DNA of 64,000 nt from JBJMLO01 sp045805265 (GCA_045805265.1 JBJMLO010000004.1:34931-98930); one strand, 5' to 3'. Shown: positions 17,648 to 26,536, counted from the first letter of the stretch. Notes: generated by a model not told the origin, from the letters alone. Numbers and translations are program-made.

Positions 17648-17881
17648 ATGGCGAGGCGCAACCTGACGGTGCAATTGGATGAGGACGTGATCCTGCGCGC
17701 CAAGATGCTCGCCGCGAGGCGTGGAACTTCCCTGAGCGGGCTGGTGGCACGTGAGCTCGAGGAACTCGTGGCCCGAGATGCTCGCTACGAGGAGGCCCGG
17801 CAGCGCGCCTCGCAGCTTATGGCGAGATCGGAGGCCCGCCGCGGCCGGAACTGGAAGCGGGACGAACTCCACGATCGTTAG
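17648..17881 (+). CDS. ribbon-helix-helix antitoxin-like protein, no partner toxin seen
   Basis: 77 residues from ATG 17648, with ggaggt upstream. The N-terminus (RRNLTVQLDEDVILRAKMLA) followed by RGTSLSGLVARELEEL fits a ribbon-helix-helix DNA-binding fold; the C-terminus is charged and probably disordered, as in antitoxins that wrap a toxin. No PIN or RelE gene follows: the next gene is on the opposite strand 39 bp away. It may be an orphan or a chromosomal regulator. Confidence 0.6.
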   Translation: MARRNLTVQLDEDVILRAKMLAARRGTSLSGLVARELEELVARDARYEEARQRASQLMARSEARRGRNWKRDELHDR

Positions 17882-17919
17882 CCCCCGTCGGCGGGGCGCG
17901 GCGCTGCTATCACGCCTGG

Positions 17920-18507
17920 TTAGGAGGCCTGGTCGGCGTTCAGGGTCGCCAGCACGTCGAGCTCGATCTGGACGGTCTTCGAGACCAGCCAGCCCCCCGC
18001 CTCGAGGGCCAGGTTCCAGCTCGCACCGAACTCCTCACGGTTGATCTCGGTCGTCGCTGAGAACCCCGCGCGGCGGTTCCCCCAGGGATCCCCGCTCAAC
18101 CCGGTGAACTCGGCTTCCAGAGCGACGGGGCGGGTGACGTCGCGGATCGTGAGGTCGCCGGTCACGACGAGATTGGTCCCGCCGGGGAGCTCGATCTTGG
18201 TGCTCCGGAACCGGAGCTCTGGGAAGCGCTCCACGTCGAGGAAGTCCGGCGAGCGCAGGTGCTTGTCGCGGTCCTCGTTCCCCGTGTCGATGCTGGCCGC
18301 CTGGATGACGAGCTCCGCCCACGACTCCTCCGGGCGCTCGGCGACGTGGATGCTCCCGGAGAAGTCCGCGAAGTGCCCCCGGACCTTGGTGACCATCAGG
18401 TACCGGGCGACGAACGCCAAGGACGTGTGGGCGGGATCGATCTCCCAGGTCCCGGGAGCGGGCGCCTCGATCCCTTCGATGGTCCTGGAACCGGTTTCGC
18501 TGCTCAT
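17920..18507 (-). CDS. YceI-family lipid-binding protein
   Basis: A 195-residue lipocalin-like protein with the YceI pattern: WEIDPAHTSLAFVARYLMVTK at the N-terminus, then GHFADFSGSI, FRSTKIE and a C-terminal VSKTVQIELDV strand. No signal peptide is present, so it is probably cytoplasmic, unlike Escherichia coli YceI. Members bind polyisoprenoid chains. A good ribosome site (agggaggg) precedes the ATG. It is 24 bp downstream of the dehydratase on the same strand. Confidence 0.85.
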   Translation of the reverse strand: MSSETGSRTIEGIEAPAPGTWEIDPAHTSLAFVARYLMVTKVRGHFADFSGSIHVAERPEESWAELVIQAASIDTGNEDRDKHLRSPDFLDVERFPELRFRSTKIELPGGTNLVVTGDLTIRDVTRPVALEAEFTGLSGDPWGNRRAGFSATTEINREEFGASWNLALEAGGWLVSKTVQIELDVLATLNADQAS

Positions 18508-18531
18508 GGCACCCTCCCTGGGTCCGTTCGG

Positions 18532-20208
18532 TCAGCCGCAGACGGCGCCGTGCGACGCCGAGCTCACCAGCCGCGCATACTTCGCCAGCGCCCCCTTGGT
18601 GAACCGCGGTTCCTTCGCCTTCCATCCGTCGCGCCGGCGGGCCAGCTCGCCGTCCGGCACGTCGAGGTCGAGCCGCCGGGCGTCCACGTCGAGGACGACC
18701 ATGTCGCCCTCCTGCACGAGCGCGATGGGTCCTCCCACCGCCGCCTCGGGCGCGATGTGCCCGATCGAGAAGCCGTGTGTGGCCCCGGAGAACCGCCCGT
18801 CGGTGATCAGCATGACGTCGCGCCCGAGCCCCGCCCCCATCACGGCGGCGGTGATTCCCAGCATCTCGGGCATGCCGGGGCTGCCCTTCGGCCCCTCGTG
18901 GCGAACCACGATCACGTCGCCCGCGTGGATTCTTCCGCCGATGACCGCGTCATACGCCTCCTCCTGCGAGTCGAACACGCGGGCCGGCCCCCGGAACGAC
19001 GTGCCCTCCATCCCGACGATCTTCACGACGGCTCCCTCGGGGGCGAGCGACCCCCGGAGGATGGCCAGGCCACCGTGCGGGTGGATGGGGGCGGAGAGGG
19101 GCCGGATCACGTCGCCGTCCGGTGCCGGCGGGTCGAGCTCCGCGAGGTTCTCGGCCACCGTCTTCCCGCTCACGGTGAGCGCGTCGCCGTTCAGGAGCCC
19201 GGCACCGAGCAGCTCCCGCATCAGGGCGGCGACTCCGCCCACGCGGTCGAGGTCGCTCATGACGAACCGGCCGGACGGGCGGACGTCGCCGATGTGGGGC
19301 GTGCGCCGGCTGATCCGGTCGAAGTCGTCGATGTCCAGCTCGATTTCGGCCTCCCGGGCGATCGCGAGCAGGTGCAGGACGCAGTTGGTGGACCCGCCGA
19401 GGGCCATGGCCACCGTGACCGCGTTCTCGAGGGCGTCCCTGGTGATGACGTCGTGGGGCCGGATCCCCCGCCGCAGCAGCTCGACGACGGCCTCGCCCGA
19501 GCGTCGGGCGAACATGTCGCGCCGCGCGTCGACGGCGGGCGGCGAGGCGCTCCCCGGCAGGGACATCCCCAGGCCCTCGGCGACCGCGGCCATGGTGTTC
19601 GCCGTGTACATCCCCGCGCACGACCCCGGGCCCGGGCAGGCGGTCCGCTCGATCTCCCCGAGCTCCTCGAGGCTCATCCGGCCCGCCGCCGCCGATCCCA
19701 CGGCCTCGAACACGTCCTGGATCGTGATGTCCCTGCCCCGGTGGTGGCCGGGGAGGATGGTGCCCCCGTACAGGAACACCGAGGGGACGTTCAGCCGGGC
19801 GGCGGCCATGAGCATTCCCGGGAGGCTCTTGTCGCATCCGGCGATGGTGACCATGCCGTCGAACCGCTCCGCGTGCATGACCAGCTCGACCGAGTCGGCG
19901 ATCACCTCGCGGCTGACCAGGGACGCCTTCATGCCCTCGTGGCCCATGGAGATGGCGTCCGACACGGCGATGGTGACGAACTCCACCGGGACGCCACCGG
20001 CGGAGCGGACCCCTTCCTTCGCCGCCCGGGCCAGCCGGTCGAGGTGCAGGTTGCAGGGCGTCACCTCGTTCCACGAGGAGGCCACGCCGACCTGGAGGCG
20101 GTCGAAGTCCTCGTCCGAGAACCCCACCGCCCGGAGCATCGACCGCGCCCCCGCCCGGTCCGTCCCTTCGGTGACCTGCCTGCTCCTGGGCCTCATGGAT
20201 GCGTCCAC
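18532..20208 (-). CDS. ilvD: dihydroxy-acid dehydratase
   Basis: A 558-residue IlvD/Edd-family dehydratase with three iron-sulfur-type cysteines: TPCNLHL near residue 52, AGCDKSLPG near 126 and GSCAGMY near 198. The C-terminal LITDGRFSGATHG and HIAPEAAVGGPIALV blocks are typical of DHAD. It makes 2-keto acids in valine and isoleucine synthesis. The start is set at GTG 20208, since GGAGGT lies 6 bases upstream; ATG 20223 and ATG 20196 are alternatives. No other branched-chain genes are nearby, so a sugar-acid dehydratase role is possible but less supported. Confidence 0.88.
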   Translation of the reverse strand: MDASMRPRSRQVTEGTDRAGARSMLRAVGFSDEDFDRLQVGVASSWNEVTPCNLHLDRLARAAKEGVRSAGGVPVEFVTIAVSDAISMGHEGMKASLVSREVIADSVELVMHAERFDGMVTIAGCDKSLPGMLMAAARLNVPSVFLYGGTILPGHHRGRDITIQDVFEAVGSAAAGRMSLEELGEIERTACPGPGSCAGMYTANTMAAVAEGLGMSLPGSASPPAVDARRDMFARRSGEAVVELLRRGIRPHDVITRDALENAVTVAMALGGSTNCVLHLLAIAREAEIELDIDDFDRISRRTPHIGDVRPSGRFVMSDLDRVGGVAALMRELLGAGLLNGDALTVSGKTVAENLAELDPPAPDGDVIRPLSAPIHPHGGLAILRGSLAPEGAVVKIVGMEGTSFRGPARVFDSQEEAYDAVIGGRIHAGDVIVVRHEGPKGSPGMPEMLGITAAVMGAGLGRDVMLITDGRFSGATHGFSIGHIAPEAAVGGPIALVQEGDMVVLDVDARRLDLDVPDGELARRRDGWKAKEPRFTKGALAKYARLVSSASHGAVCG

Positions 20209-20443
20209 CGCATGACCTCCCATCGGTGCACTCGGCGAAGAGTGTGGCTCAGTCTATCCACCGGGAATCCCCGGCCGGCGGGCCGGTCGGGTAGGCTGCC
20301 GCCGCGTCCCGGCCCGGCGTGATGCGACGGGGAGGTGGAACCGAACGGCCCGGGAGGAACTCGCTCATGGCGGCGCTGGAAGGCCCTCGGCGTGGGTCGC
20401 ACGGTTCGCTCCCCTGGTCCCTCCCGGCGGCACGGTCCTCGAC

Positions 20444-20893
20444 GTGGCGAGCGGGGAGGGCCGGCACACGCGTTTCTTCCTGGAGCGCGGGCACCCCGTG
20501 GTCGCGGTCGACGTCGACGTCTCGGGGATCGCGGACCTCGGCGAGGTTCCCGGACTGGAGGTCGTGCAGGCCGACCTCGAGGACGGCTCGCCGTTCCCGC
20601 TGTCCGGCCGCCGGTTCGAGGGCGTGGTGGTCACCAACTACATGTACCGGCCCTTGTTCCCGGAGCTGGTCGCTGCGGTCGCCCCCGGCGGCGTCCTGAT
20701 CTACCAGACGTTCGCCCGGGGGCACGAGCGTTTCGGCCAACCCACGAACCCCGACTTCCTCCTCCTCCCCGGCGAGTTGCTGGAGGCGGTGCGAGGCGAG
20801 CTCCGGGTCGTGGCGTACGAGGACATCGTGCGCGAGGAGCCCCGCCCGGCCGCCCTCCAGCGGATCTGCGCCGTTCGAACGGCGGAAGGTTGA
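20444..20893 (+). CDS. class I SAM-dependent methyltransferase, N-terminus without standard start
   Basis: From GTG 20444 the frame gives 149 residues, but methyltransferase motif I (VLDVASGEGRH) starts 9 bases earlier. Plausible coding continues upstream to about 20330 (WNRTAREELAHGG, then WVARFAPLVPPGG). No ATG, GTG or TTG occurs in this frame before the upstream stop. The real gene therefore either uses a rare start or contains a frameshift near 20320-20345. Motifs beyond I include AVDVDVSGI and the VVVTNYMYRPLF region. The substrate is unknown; a small-molecule or tellurite-resistance-like methyltransferase is likely. Confidence 0.7.
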   Translation: MASGEGRHTRFFLERGHPVVAVDVDVSGIADLGEVPGLEVVQADLEDGSPFPLSGRRFEGVVVTNYMYRPLFPELVAAVAPGGVLIYQTFARGHERFGQPTNPDFLLLPGELLEAVRGELRVVAYEDIVREEPRPAALQRICAVRTAEG

Positions 20894-20902
20894 GGTTCGG
20901 TC

Positions 20903-21922
20903 ATGAGTGAGGTGTCGTCGTTCATCGAGGGGCTGCCCAAGGCCGAGCTGCACCTGCACCTGGAGGGCACGCTCGAGCCCGAGCTCAAGTTCGAGCTCGC
21001 TGCCCGGAACGAGCTGGACCTCCCCTACGGATCGGTGGAGGAGATGCGGGCCGCCTACGACTTCCACGACCTGCCCTCATTCCTCGCCGTGTACTACGAG
21101 GGGATGTCGGTGCTGCAGCGCGAACAGGACTTCCACGACCTGGCCATGGCGTACTTCCGCAAGGCGCGTTCGCAGAACGTCGTGTACGCGGAGGTCTTCT
21201 TCGATCCCCAGGCCCACACCACGCGGGGTGTCCCGTTCGCGACCGTGATCGACGGGTTCCAGCGGGCGAGGGACGAGGCGGAAGCCTCCCTCGGGCTGCG
21301 GACCCAGCTCATCATGTGCTTCCTCCGGGACATGTCGGCGGAATCCGCGATGGAGACGCTCGAGCGATCGCTGCCGTACCGGGACCGGATCGTCGGCGTG
21401 GGACTCGACTCCGACGAGCGCGGGAACCCGCCCGTGAAGTTCGCCGACGTGTTCGCCCGGGCCCGGGCTGAGGGCTACCGCCTCACGATGCACTGCGACG
21501 TCGACCAGGAGGACTCGGTGGAGCACATCCGCCAGTGCCTCGACGAGATCCGGGTCGAGCGGATCGACCATGGCGTCAACTGCCTGGACGACGAGGGACT
21601 GGCCAGGGAGATCGGGGACCGAGGACTCGGGTTGACCGTCTGCCCGATCTCCAACAGCTTCGTGTCCGACGGCCTGAAGGCGGACGAGGTCAAGTTCATG
21701 CTCGACCGGGGCCTGCGGGCGACGATCAACTCCGACGACCCGGCGTACTTCCCGGGCTACATGAACGAGAACCTCCGTGCGGTCGCGGAGGCGGCGGCAT
21801 TGACCCGCGACGACCTCGTGCGGCTGACTCGCAACGCGTTCACCGTCGCGTGGCTCCCCGACGAGGAACGAGCGAGATACCTGGAGGCCCTCGACGCGTA
21901 CGTCGAGTCGCCGAACGGGTGA
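20903..21922 (+). CDS. adenosine/adenine deaminase-family protein with altered catalytic motif
   Basis: A 339-residue amidohydrolase of the adenosine deaminase family. Zinc-site residues are in HLHLEG (17-22), RIDHGV near 218 and NSDDPAYF near 279. The usual HAGE motif, whose Glu protonates the purine, reads HCDVDQE near 197 here, so substrate or mechanism may differ. CPISNS near 250 is intact. It lies 9 bp after the methyltransferase. A purine-type deamination role is the best guess. Confidence 0.82.
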   Translation: MSEVSSFIEGLPKAELHLHLEGTLEPELKFELAARNELDLPYGSVEEMRAAYDFHDLPSFLAVYYEGMSVLQREQDFHDLAMAYFRKARSQNVVYAEVFFDPQAHTTRGVPFATVIDGFQRARDEAEASLGLRTQLIMCFLRDMSAESAMETLERSLPYRDRIVGVGLDSDERGNPPVKFADVFARARAEGYRLTMHCDVDQEDSVEHIRQCLDEIRVERIDHGVNCLDDEGLAREIGDRGLGLTVCPISNSFVSDGLKADEVKFMLDRGLRATINSDDPAYFPGYMNENLRAVAEAAALTRDDLVRLTRNAFTVAWLPDEERARYLEALDAYVESPNG

Positions 21923-21946
21923 CGACGGCGTCCGTCGCCGGCCCGC

Positions 21947-23509
21947 TCAGCCCCCCAGTCGTCGCAGGATGACGGCCGCGGCGTTCCGGCCGGAGGCTCC
22001 CCACACGCCCGCCCCCGGGAAGGTTCCCGCTCCCGTGAGGAAGAGACCGCGCACCGGCGTCTCGTACCGGGTCAGCTCGCGGTCCCTGCCGACGAGGACG
22101 GAGAGCGGCGTGCCCGAGAAGGCCGGTGCCAGGCCCCGTTCCAGCCCGAACTCCCGCTCGTAGTCGGGCGGTGTCACGGCGCGCCACCGCCGCACGCCGT
22201 CGCGAAACCCCGGCTCGCACAGCGTGGAGAAGGCGCCGAGCCACCGGGCGGGCTCGTCGGTTCGGTCCCATCCCACGCGCAGGCGGTACGGCGTGAACAG
22301 GACCTCCAGGCTGAACAGGTCCTCGTCGCCGACGCGCATGGATCCGTCGAGCACCGAGGGGACGTTCACGTAGCAGATCGGCCGCTCGGCCACCTCGCCG
22401 CGGGCCATCGCCCGGTGGGCCCGGGCGATCCCGTCGAGGGACGGGCTGACGATCACCGTCGGGATCAGGGGCTCGGAAACACCCAGGCGGGCCAGCAGCC
22501 CGTCGTCGAGGGCCCGCAGGCGTGGGCGGAGGGCGACGACCGCGTCGACTTTCGACTCGTATCCCTGCCGAGGCGTTCGGGACCTCCACCGCCGGACCAG
22601 GCTCTGCGCGGCGGCCGGGGGACTGGCCAGCCACCGGACCAGGGCGGTTCGGGGGTCCGCCGCGGCGACGACCACGGGCGCGTCGACGGTCTCGCCGCCC
22701 TCGAGCCGAACTCCGCGGACGCGGCTTCCCTCGGCCAGGATTTCGATCACCGGCGCCCGGGTTCGGACCTCGCCCCCCGAGTCCTCGATGCACCGGGCCA
22801 GGGCCGCCGGCAGCTCCCCGCTCCCACCCTCGGGCCGGGCCACCCCCGTCAGGTGCTTCACCGCGTAACCGAGCGCGCCGAGCCCGGTCCGGCGAGCGCC
22901 TGGCGGCAGGCCCCACACGGCCGGTCCCGTGGCGACCACCGGCGCCCGGAGCGATTCGGTGGAGAAGAACGAGCTGACCACCGAGGCCACGGAACGCCGG
23001 CTCCACGCGAGCAGCGTCCCGACCCCCCGGCCGCGTTGCTCGGTCAGCCGTCGGGCGATGCCGCCCGGCGTCGGAGGGGCCGCGGCCAGCTCGAGGATGA
23101 GCCGCGCCACGGGCATGGCGGCCCGGAGGTAGCGCCGGTAGTTCTCCGCTTCACCGGGATGGGTGACGCGCAGGCCCTCGATGGTCCGCGCGGGGTCCCG
23201 AAACTGGAACCAGGGGGTCCAGCCGTCCCAGCCCATCGAGACCTGCACGGGGTCGACGGGCAGGTAGCGCAACCCGAACCGGGCGAGGTCCAGCTCCTCA
23301 ACGATCCCCGTGGAGAGCACGAAGCTGTGGTCGCAGTTGCACACATTGACCCGGGCCCCGTCGAGCGCGTCGACCGTGGCCGCGCACCCCCCGACGGAGC
23401 GGTGAGCCTCGAGGACGGTCACCGCCAGGCCGGCTCGGGCCAAGTAGGCCCCACAGACCAGCCCGTTGTGCCCCCCTCCGACGACGATCGCGTCGCGCGT
23501 TCCGCTCAC
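21947..23509 (-). CDS. phytoene desaturase/CrtI-like FAD-dependent oxidoreductase
   Basis: A 520-residue FAD protein with an N-terminal dinucleotide fold (IVVGGGHNGLVCGAYLARAG), the GGCAAT loop and the C-terminal FAD signature LFLTGAGTFPGAGVWGASG. It belongs to the CrtI-like family often annotated NAD(P)/FAD-dependent oxidoreductase. No other carotenoid genes are present, so carotenoid synthesis is not supported. The GTG start gives VSGTRDAIVVGGG. The 3' end faces the deaminase gene. Confidence 0.82.
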   Translation of the reverse strand: MSGTRDAIVVGGGHNGLVCGAYLARAGLAVTVLEAHRSVGGCAATVDALDGARVNVCNCDHSFVLSTGIVEELDLARFGLRYLPVDPVQVSMGWDGWTPWFQFRDPARTIEGLRVTHPGEAENYRRYLRAAMPVARLILELAAAPPTPGGIARRLTEQRGRGVGTLLAWSRRSVASVVSSFFSTESLRAPVVATGPAVWGLPPGARRTGLGALGYAVKHLTGVARPEGGSGELPAALARCIEDSGGEVRTRAPVIEILAEGSRVRGVRLEGGETVDAPVVVAAADPRTALVRWLASPPAAAQSLVRRWRSRTPRQGYESKVDAVVALRPRLRALDDGLLARLGVSEPLIPTVIVSPSLDGIARAHRAMARGEVAERPICYVNVPSVLDGSMRVGDEDLFSLEVLFTPYRLRVGWDRTDEPARWLGAFSTLCEPGFRDGVRRWRAVTPPDYEREFGLERGLAPAFSGTPLSVLVGRDRELTRYETPVRGLFLTGAGTFPGAGVWGASGRNAAAVILRRLGG

Positions 23510-23573
23510 GGCAGTAGGCCAGTATCCCGAGGCATCAGGACGGTCGGGCGTTCCATTCCACGATCACTTCCGG

Positions 23574-23604
23574 GGTCGCAACTGCGACCGTTCCGTACAA
23601 CGGT
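23574..23604 (-). terminator. two adjacent hairpins after the OsmC gene
   Basis: GGTCGCA-AC-TGCGACC (23574-23589) is a perfect 7-bp inverted repeat. ACCGTT and AACGGT (23587-23592 and 23599-23604) form a second, overlapping one. They lie directly after the OsmC stop on its strand and before the CrtI-like gene. There is no T run; a terminator without a U-tail or an operator are both possible. Confidence 0.35.
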
Positions 23605-23987
23605 CACCTTCCCTTGAACGACTTGACGAGCTGCCCCGCCTCTTGCTCGGTCACGCCCACCAGCTCGATGCCGAGCCGGACCGCATTGAACAGCGACAGG
23701 TCCGGCCGGACGGGGCGGTTCCTGTCGATGGTTCCGTCGATGACGACCGCGACGCGACCGAGCCCGACATCACGCTCTCGCGCGATCACCTGCAGGAGCT
23801 CGACGGCACAGGCGGCCACCCCGGCTAGGAACAGCTCTCCCGGCGTGACCGCCTCGCCGGGACATCCATTCCACACCGGGCCGTCCACCACGAAGTGGTT
23901 CTCCCTGCCGCTGCACAGGACGCGGCCGAAGATGTCGGTCGATCGAGCCCGGGCGCCGTACTGCCGCAACTCCGAAGCCGCCCCCAT
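23604..23987 (-). CDS. OsmC-family protein
   Basis: A 127-residue OsmC/YhfA-like protein. GxVLCSGRENHFVVDGP, then TPGELFLAGVAACAVELLQ carrying the helix cysteine of OsmC peroxidases, then an EL-GVTEQEAGQLV tail. It may reduce organic peroxides or bind a ligand. A ggaggt ribosome site precedes ATG 23987. It is transcribed away from the second hydroxylase operon. Confidence 0.8.
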   Translation of the reverse strand: MGAASELRQYGARARSTDIFGRVLCSGRENHFVVDGPVWNGCPGEAVTPGELFLAGVAACAVELLQVIARERDVGLGRVAVVIDGTIDRNRPVRPDLSLFNAVRLGIELVGVTEQEAGQLVKSFKGR

Positions 23988-24042
23988 GCCGTGACCTCCA
24001 GTCTCGAGTGACGAGGGTGCATTGGTTTGTCGCGGGCATCGT

Positions 24043-24068
24043 AGGGTCAGCGGTCGAACGCCGACCCT
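24043..24068. promoter_or_regulatory. 10-bp inverted repeat, candidate operator in a divergent intergenic region
   Basis: AGGGTCAGCG and CGCCGACCCT pair with one mismatch around the 6-base loop GTCGAA. The repeat lies 16 bases upstream of a possible -35 box for the second hydroxylase operon and 55 bases from the divergent OsmC start. A regulator binding site is inferred. Confidence 0.35.
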
Positions 24069-24084
24069 CGCCCGACCCCTCCGG

Positions 24085-24113
24085 TTGACGAGGAGGGGAC
24101 CTTCCTCTAGGGT
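24085..24113 (+). promoter_or_regulatory. possible sigma-70-type promoter of the second hydroxylase operon
   Basis: TTGACG (24085-24090) and TAGGGT (24108-24113) are separated by 17 bp, upstream of the GGAGGT at 24131 and the second large-subunit gene. Confidence 0.4.
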
Positions 24114-24250
24114 CCGGCGCTCCAGAGGTCGGAGGTCGGACCACTACGAGCGGCGAGGGCGAGGGCGAGGGCGGCTGGGTCGGGCGGCCCGTCACGAGAC
24201 GGGAGGACGCCGAGCTGCTGACGGGAGCGGGGCGGTTCATCGCCGACCTC

Positions 24251-26536
24251 GTGCGGCCGGGGATGCTGCACGCTGCCTTCGTTCGGAGCCCGTTCCCGCA
24301 CGCCCTGTTCGGGTCCATCGACACTTCGCGCGCCCTCGCGCTTCCCGGGGTCCACGCCGTCCTGACCGCGGCCGACTTCCCGGCGGACCTACCTCCCCAG
24401 CCCACGTCGCACCCGTTCCCCGGACAGCGGGAAACGCCGTACTTCGCGCTGGCTCGCGACCGGGTGCGGTACGCCGGCGAGCCCGTGGCGATGGTCGTCG
24501 CCGAGTCGCCGTACCTGGCGGAGGACGGGCGTGACGAGGTCGACATCGACTGGGAGATGCTCCCGTCGGTCGGCGACACCGAGGCGGCCGTGGCCGAGGG
24601 GGCTCCGCGGCTGTACGACGACTGGCCCGACAACGTCGCCGCCACGTTCGAGACCGAGATGGGCGACGTCGACGCCGCCTTCGCCCAGGCCGACGTGGTG
24701 GTCAGGGAGCGGTTCCGAATCGGGCGGATGTTCGGCTGCCCGCTGGAGGGGAGGGGCGTCCTCGCCGAGTGGGACGGCCAGGCCGGGGAGCTCACCGTCT
24801 GGACCCCGACCCAGACCCTGCACATCGTGCGCGACTTCCTGGCGAAGGTCCTCGGCATCCCCGAGCACCGGATCCGGGTGCTCGTTCCCCGGATCGGCGG
24901 CGCCTTCGGGGCGAAGTTCCACTTCTACCCGGAGGAAGTGGCGATCGCCCTCGCGGCCCGTCACACCGGGCGGCCGGTGCGGTGGGCGGAGGACCGGAGC
25001 GAGTCCTTCCTGTCGACCGTCCACGCCCGCGAGCAGGTGATCGAGGCCGAGATGGCGGCCCGCTCGGACGGCCGCATCACCGGGGTGCGGGCCGACATCC
25101 TCGGCGACATGGGGGCGGCGCTGCACACCGTGAGCTGGGGGCCCGTGTGGCTGACGTCCGTGATGATGACGAACGCCTACGAGATCCCGAACGCGCGAGT
25201 GCGCATGCGGGCCGTCGTCACGAACAAGACCCCGCTCGGCTCCTACCGCGGCTGGGGACAGCCGCAGGCGAACTTCGTGGTCGAGCGCCTGGTCGACAAG
25301 GTGGCCGACTCGCTCGGGATGGATCCCACCGAGGTTCGGCGGACGAGCTTCATCCCACCCGACCGGTTCCCGTACCAGGGGCTGCACCACGTCTTCGACA
25401 GCGGGCGCTACGCGAACTGCCTCGACCGGGCCCTCGAGCTGTCCGACTACGAGGGCTGGCGCGCCCGCCAGGCGGAATACCGGGAGGCGGGACGCCACGT
25501 CGGCGTCGGGGTCTCGTTCTACGTCGAGAACACCGCCCTGGGCCCTTCGCGGATCCTCAACGCCGGCGGAGTCGAGCAGGGCGGCTACGACATCGGCCAC
25601 GTCCGGGTCGAGCCGGGCGGCCAGGCGACCGTCTACACCGGGCTGTGCGACATGGGACAGGGGATCACCAACGCGCTGGCCCAGGTGTGCGCCGACCAGC
25701 TCGGCATCGAACCGGACCGGGTCGCCGTCGTCACCGGCGACACCCACCTGGTGCCGTACACCGGGTACGGCACCGGTGCCAGCCGCTCGATCGCGGTCGG
25801 CGGGGCGTCGGTGATGAAGGCGTGCGGGACCCTCCGCGCCAAGATCGTCGCGATCGCCGCGCACATGCTCGAGGTCGACGCCGCCGACGTCGAGCTCGCC
25901 GCGGGGGCCGTCTCGGTCAAGGGTGCGCCGGAACGGTTCGTCACCATGGCCGACATCGGCCGGGCCGCGTACCTCCGCCCGATCGAGCTGCCCGAGGGGA
26001 TGGACCCGGGCCTCGAGGCGATCGAGGTGTTCGACCCGCCGCAGATGGCGTGGCCGTACGGGACGAACGTCGTGGTGGTCGAGGTCGACCCGGAGACGGG
26101 GGCGGTGTCGTTCCTCGACTACACCTACGTGCACGACTGCGGGACCGTGGTGAACCCGATGATCGTCGAGGGCCAGATCCACGGCGGGGTGGCCCAGGGG
26201 ATCGGGGAGGCCCTGTTCGAGGAGCTGCGCTACGGAGACGACGGCCAGCCGCTGTTCGGGAGCTTCATGGACTACGTGCTGCCGACGGCTGCCGAGGTGC
26301 CGCGGCTCCGGCTGGATCACCAGGTGACGCCGTCGCCGCACATCCCCGGAGGGACGAAGGGGGTCGGCGAGGCGGGAGCGATCGGGTCGCCGGCCGCGGT
26401 CGTCGCGGCCGTCGAGGACGCCCTGCGCCCGTTCGACGTGAGCATCGCCGACATCCCGGTGACCCCCGACCGGATCCTCTCCCTCCTGCGGCAGGCCGAG
26501 GGCGAGCCCGTGGCCGCGCGAGGGGCGGAACGATGA
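24251..26536 (+). CDS. xanthine dehydrogenase/CoxL-like molybdopterin large subunit 2
   Basis: At least 761 residues. Motifs are GGAFGAKFHF near residue 215, GSYRGWGQPQ near 330 and the catalytic Glu in GTKGVGEAG near 702. The CoxL loop AYxCSFR is absent. The GTG at 24251 is the first standard start, but conserved N-terminal sequence extends upstream to at least 24191 (VTRREDAELLTGAGRFIADL), back to about 24140. GGAGGT at 24131 is followed 9 bases later by an in-frame ACG (24146), a possible rare start. Otherwise a base error or frameshift removed the start. Genes for M and S subunits follow with 4-base overlaps. Confidence 0.88.
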   Translation: MRPGMLHAAFVRSPFPHALFGSIDTSRALALPGVHAVLTAADFPADLPPQPTSHPFPGQRETPYFALARDRVRYAGEPVAMVVAESPYLAEDGRDEVDIDWEMLPSVGDTEAAVAEGAPRLYDDWPDNVAATFETEMGDVDAAFAQADVVVRERFRIGRMFGCPLEGRGVLAEWDGQAGELTVWTPTQTLHIVRDFLAKVLGIPEHRIRVLVPRIGGAFGAKFHFYPEEVAIALAARHTGRPVRWAEDRSESFLSTVHAREQVIEAEMAARSDGRITGVRADILGDMGAALHTVSWGPVWLTSVMMTNAYEIPNARVRMRAVVTNKTPLGSYRGWGQPQANFVVERLVDKVADSLGMDPTEVRRTSFIPPDRFPYQGLHHVFDSGRYANCLDRALELSDYEGWRARQAEYREAGRHVGVGVSFYVENTALGPSRILNAGGVEQGGYDIGHVRVEPGGQATVYTGLCDMGQGITNALAQVCADQLGIEPDRVAVVTGDTHLVPYTGYGTGASRSIAVGGASVMKACGTLRAKIVAIAAHMLEVDAADVELAAGAVSVKGAPERFVTMADIGRAAYLRPIELPEGMDPGLEAIEVFDPPQMAWPYGTNVVVVEVDPETGAVSFLDYTYVHDCGTVVNPMIVEGQIHGGVAQGIGEALFEELRYGDDGQPLFGSFMDYVLPTAAEVPRLRLDHQVTPSPHIPGGTKGVGEAGAIGSPAAVVAAVEDALRPFDVSIADIPVTPDRILSLLRQAEGEPVAARGAER

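Noticed and set aside
18532..20208. Phosphogluconate dehydratase (edd) call to match the KDPG aldolase
   Set aside because: C-terminal blocks (TDGRFSGATHG, APEAAVGGPIALV) match dihydroxy-acid dehydratase; the gene is also on the other strand and outside the aldolase operon.
21947..23509. Carotenoid biosynthesis gene call for the CrtI-like protein
   Set aside because: No phytoene synthase or other carotenoid genes are nearby, and the family is functionally broad.
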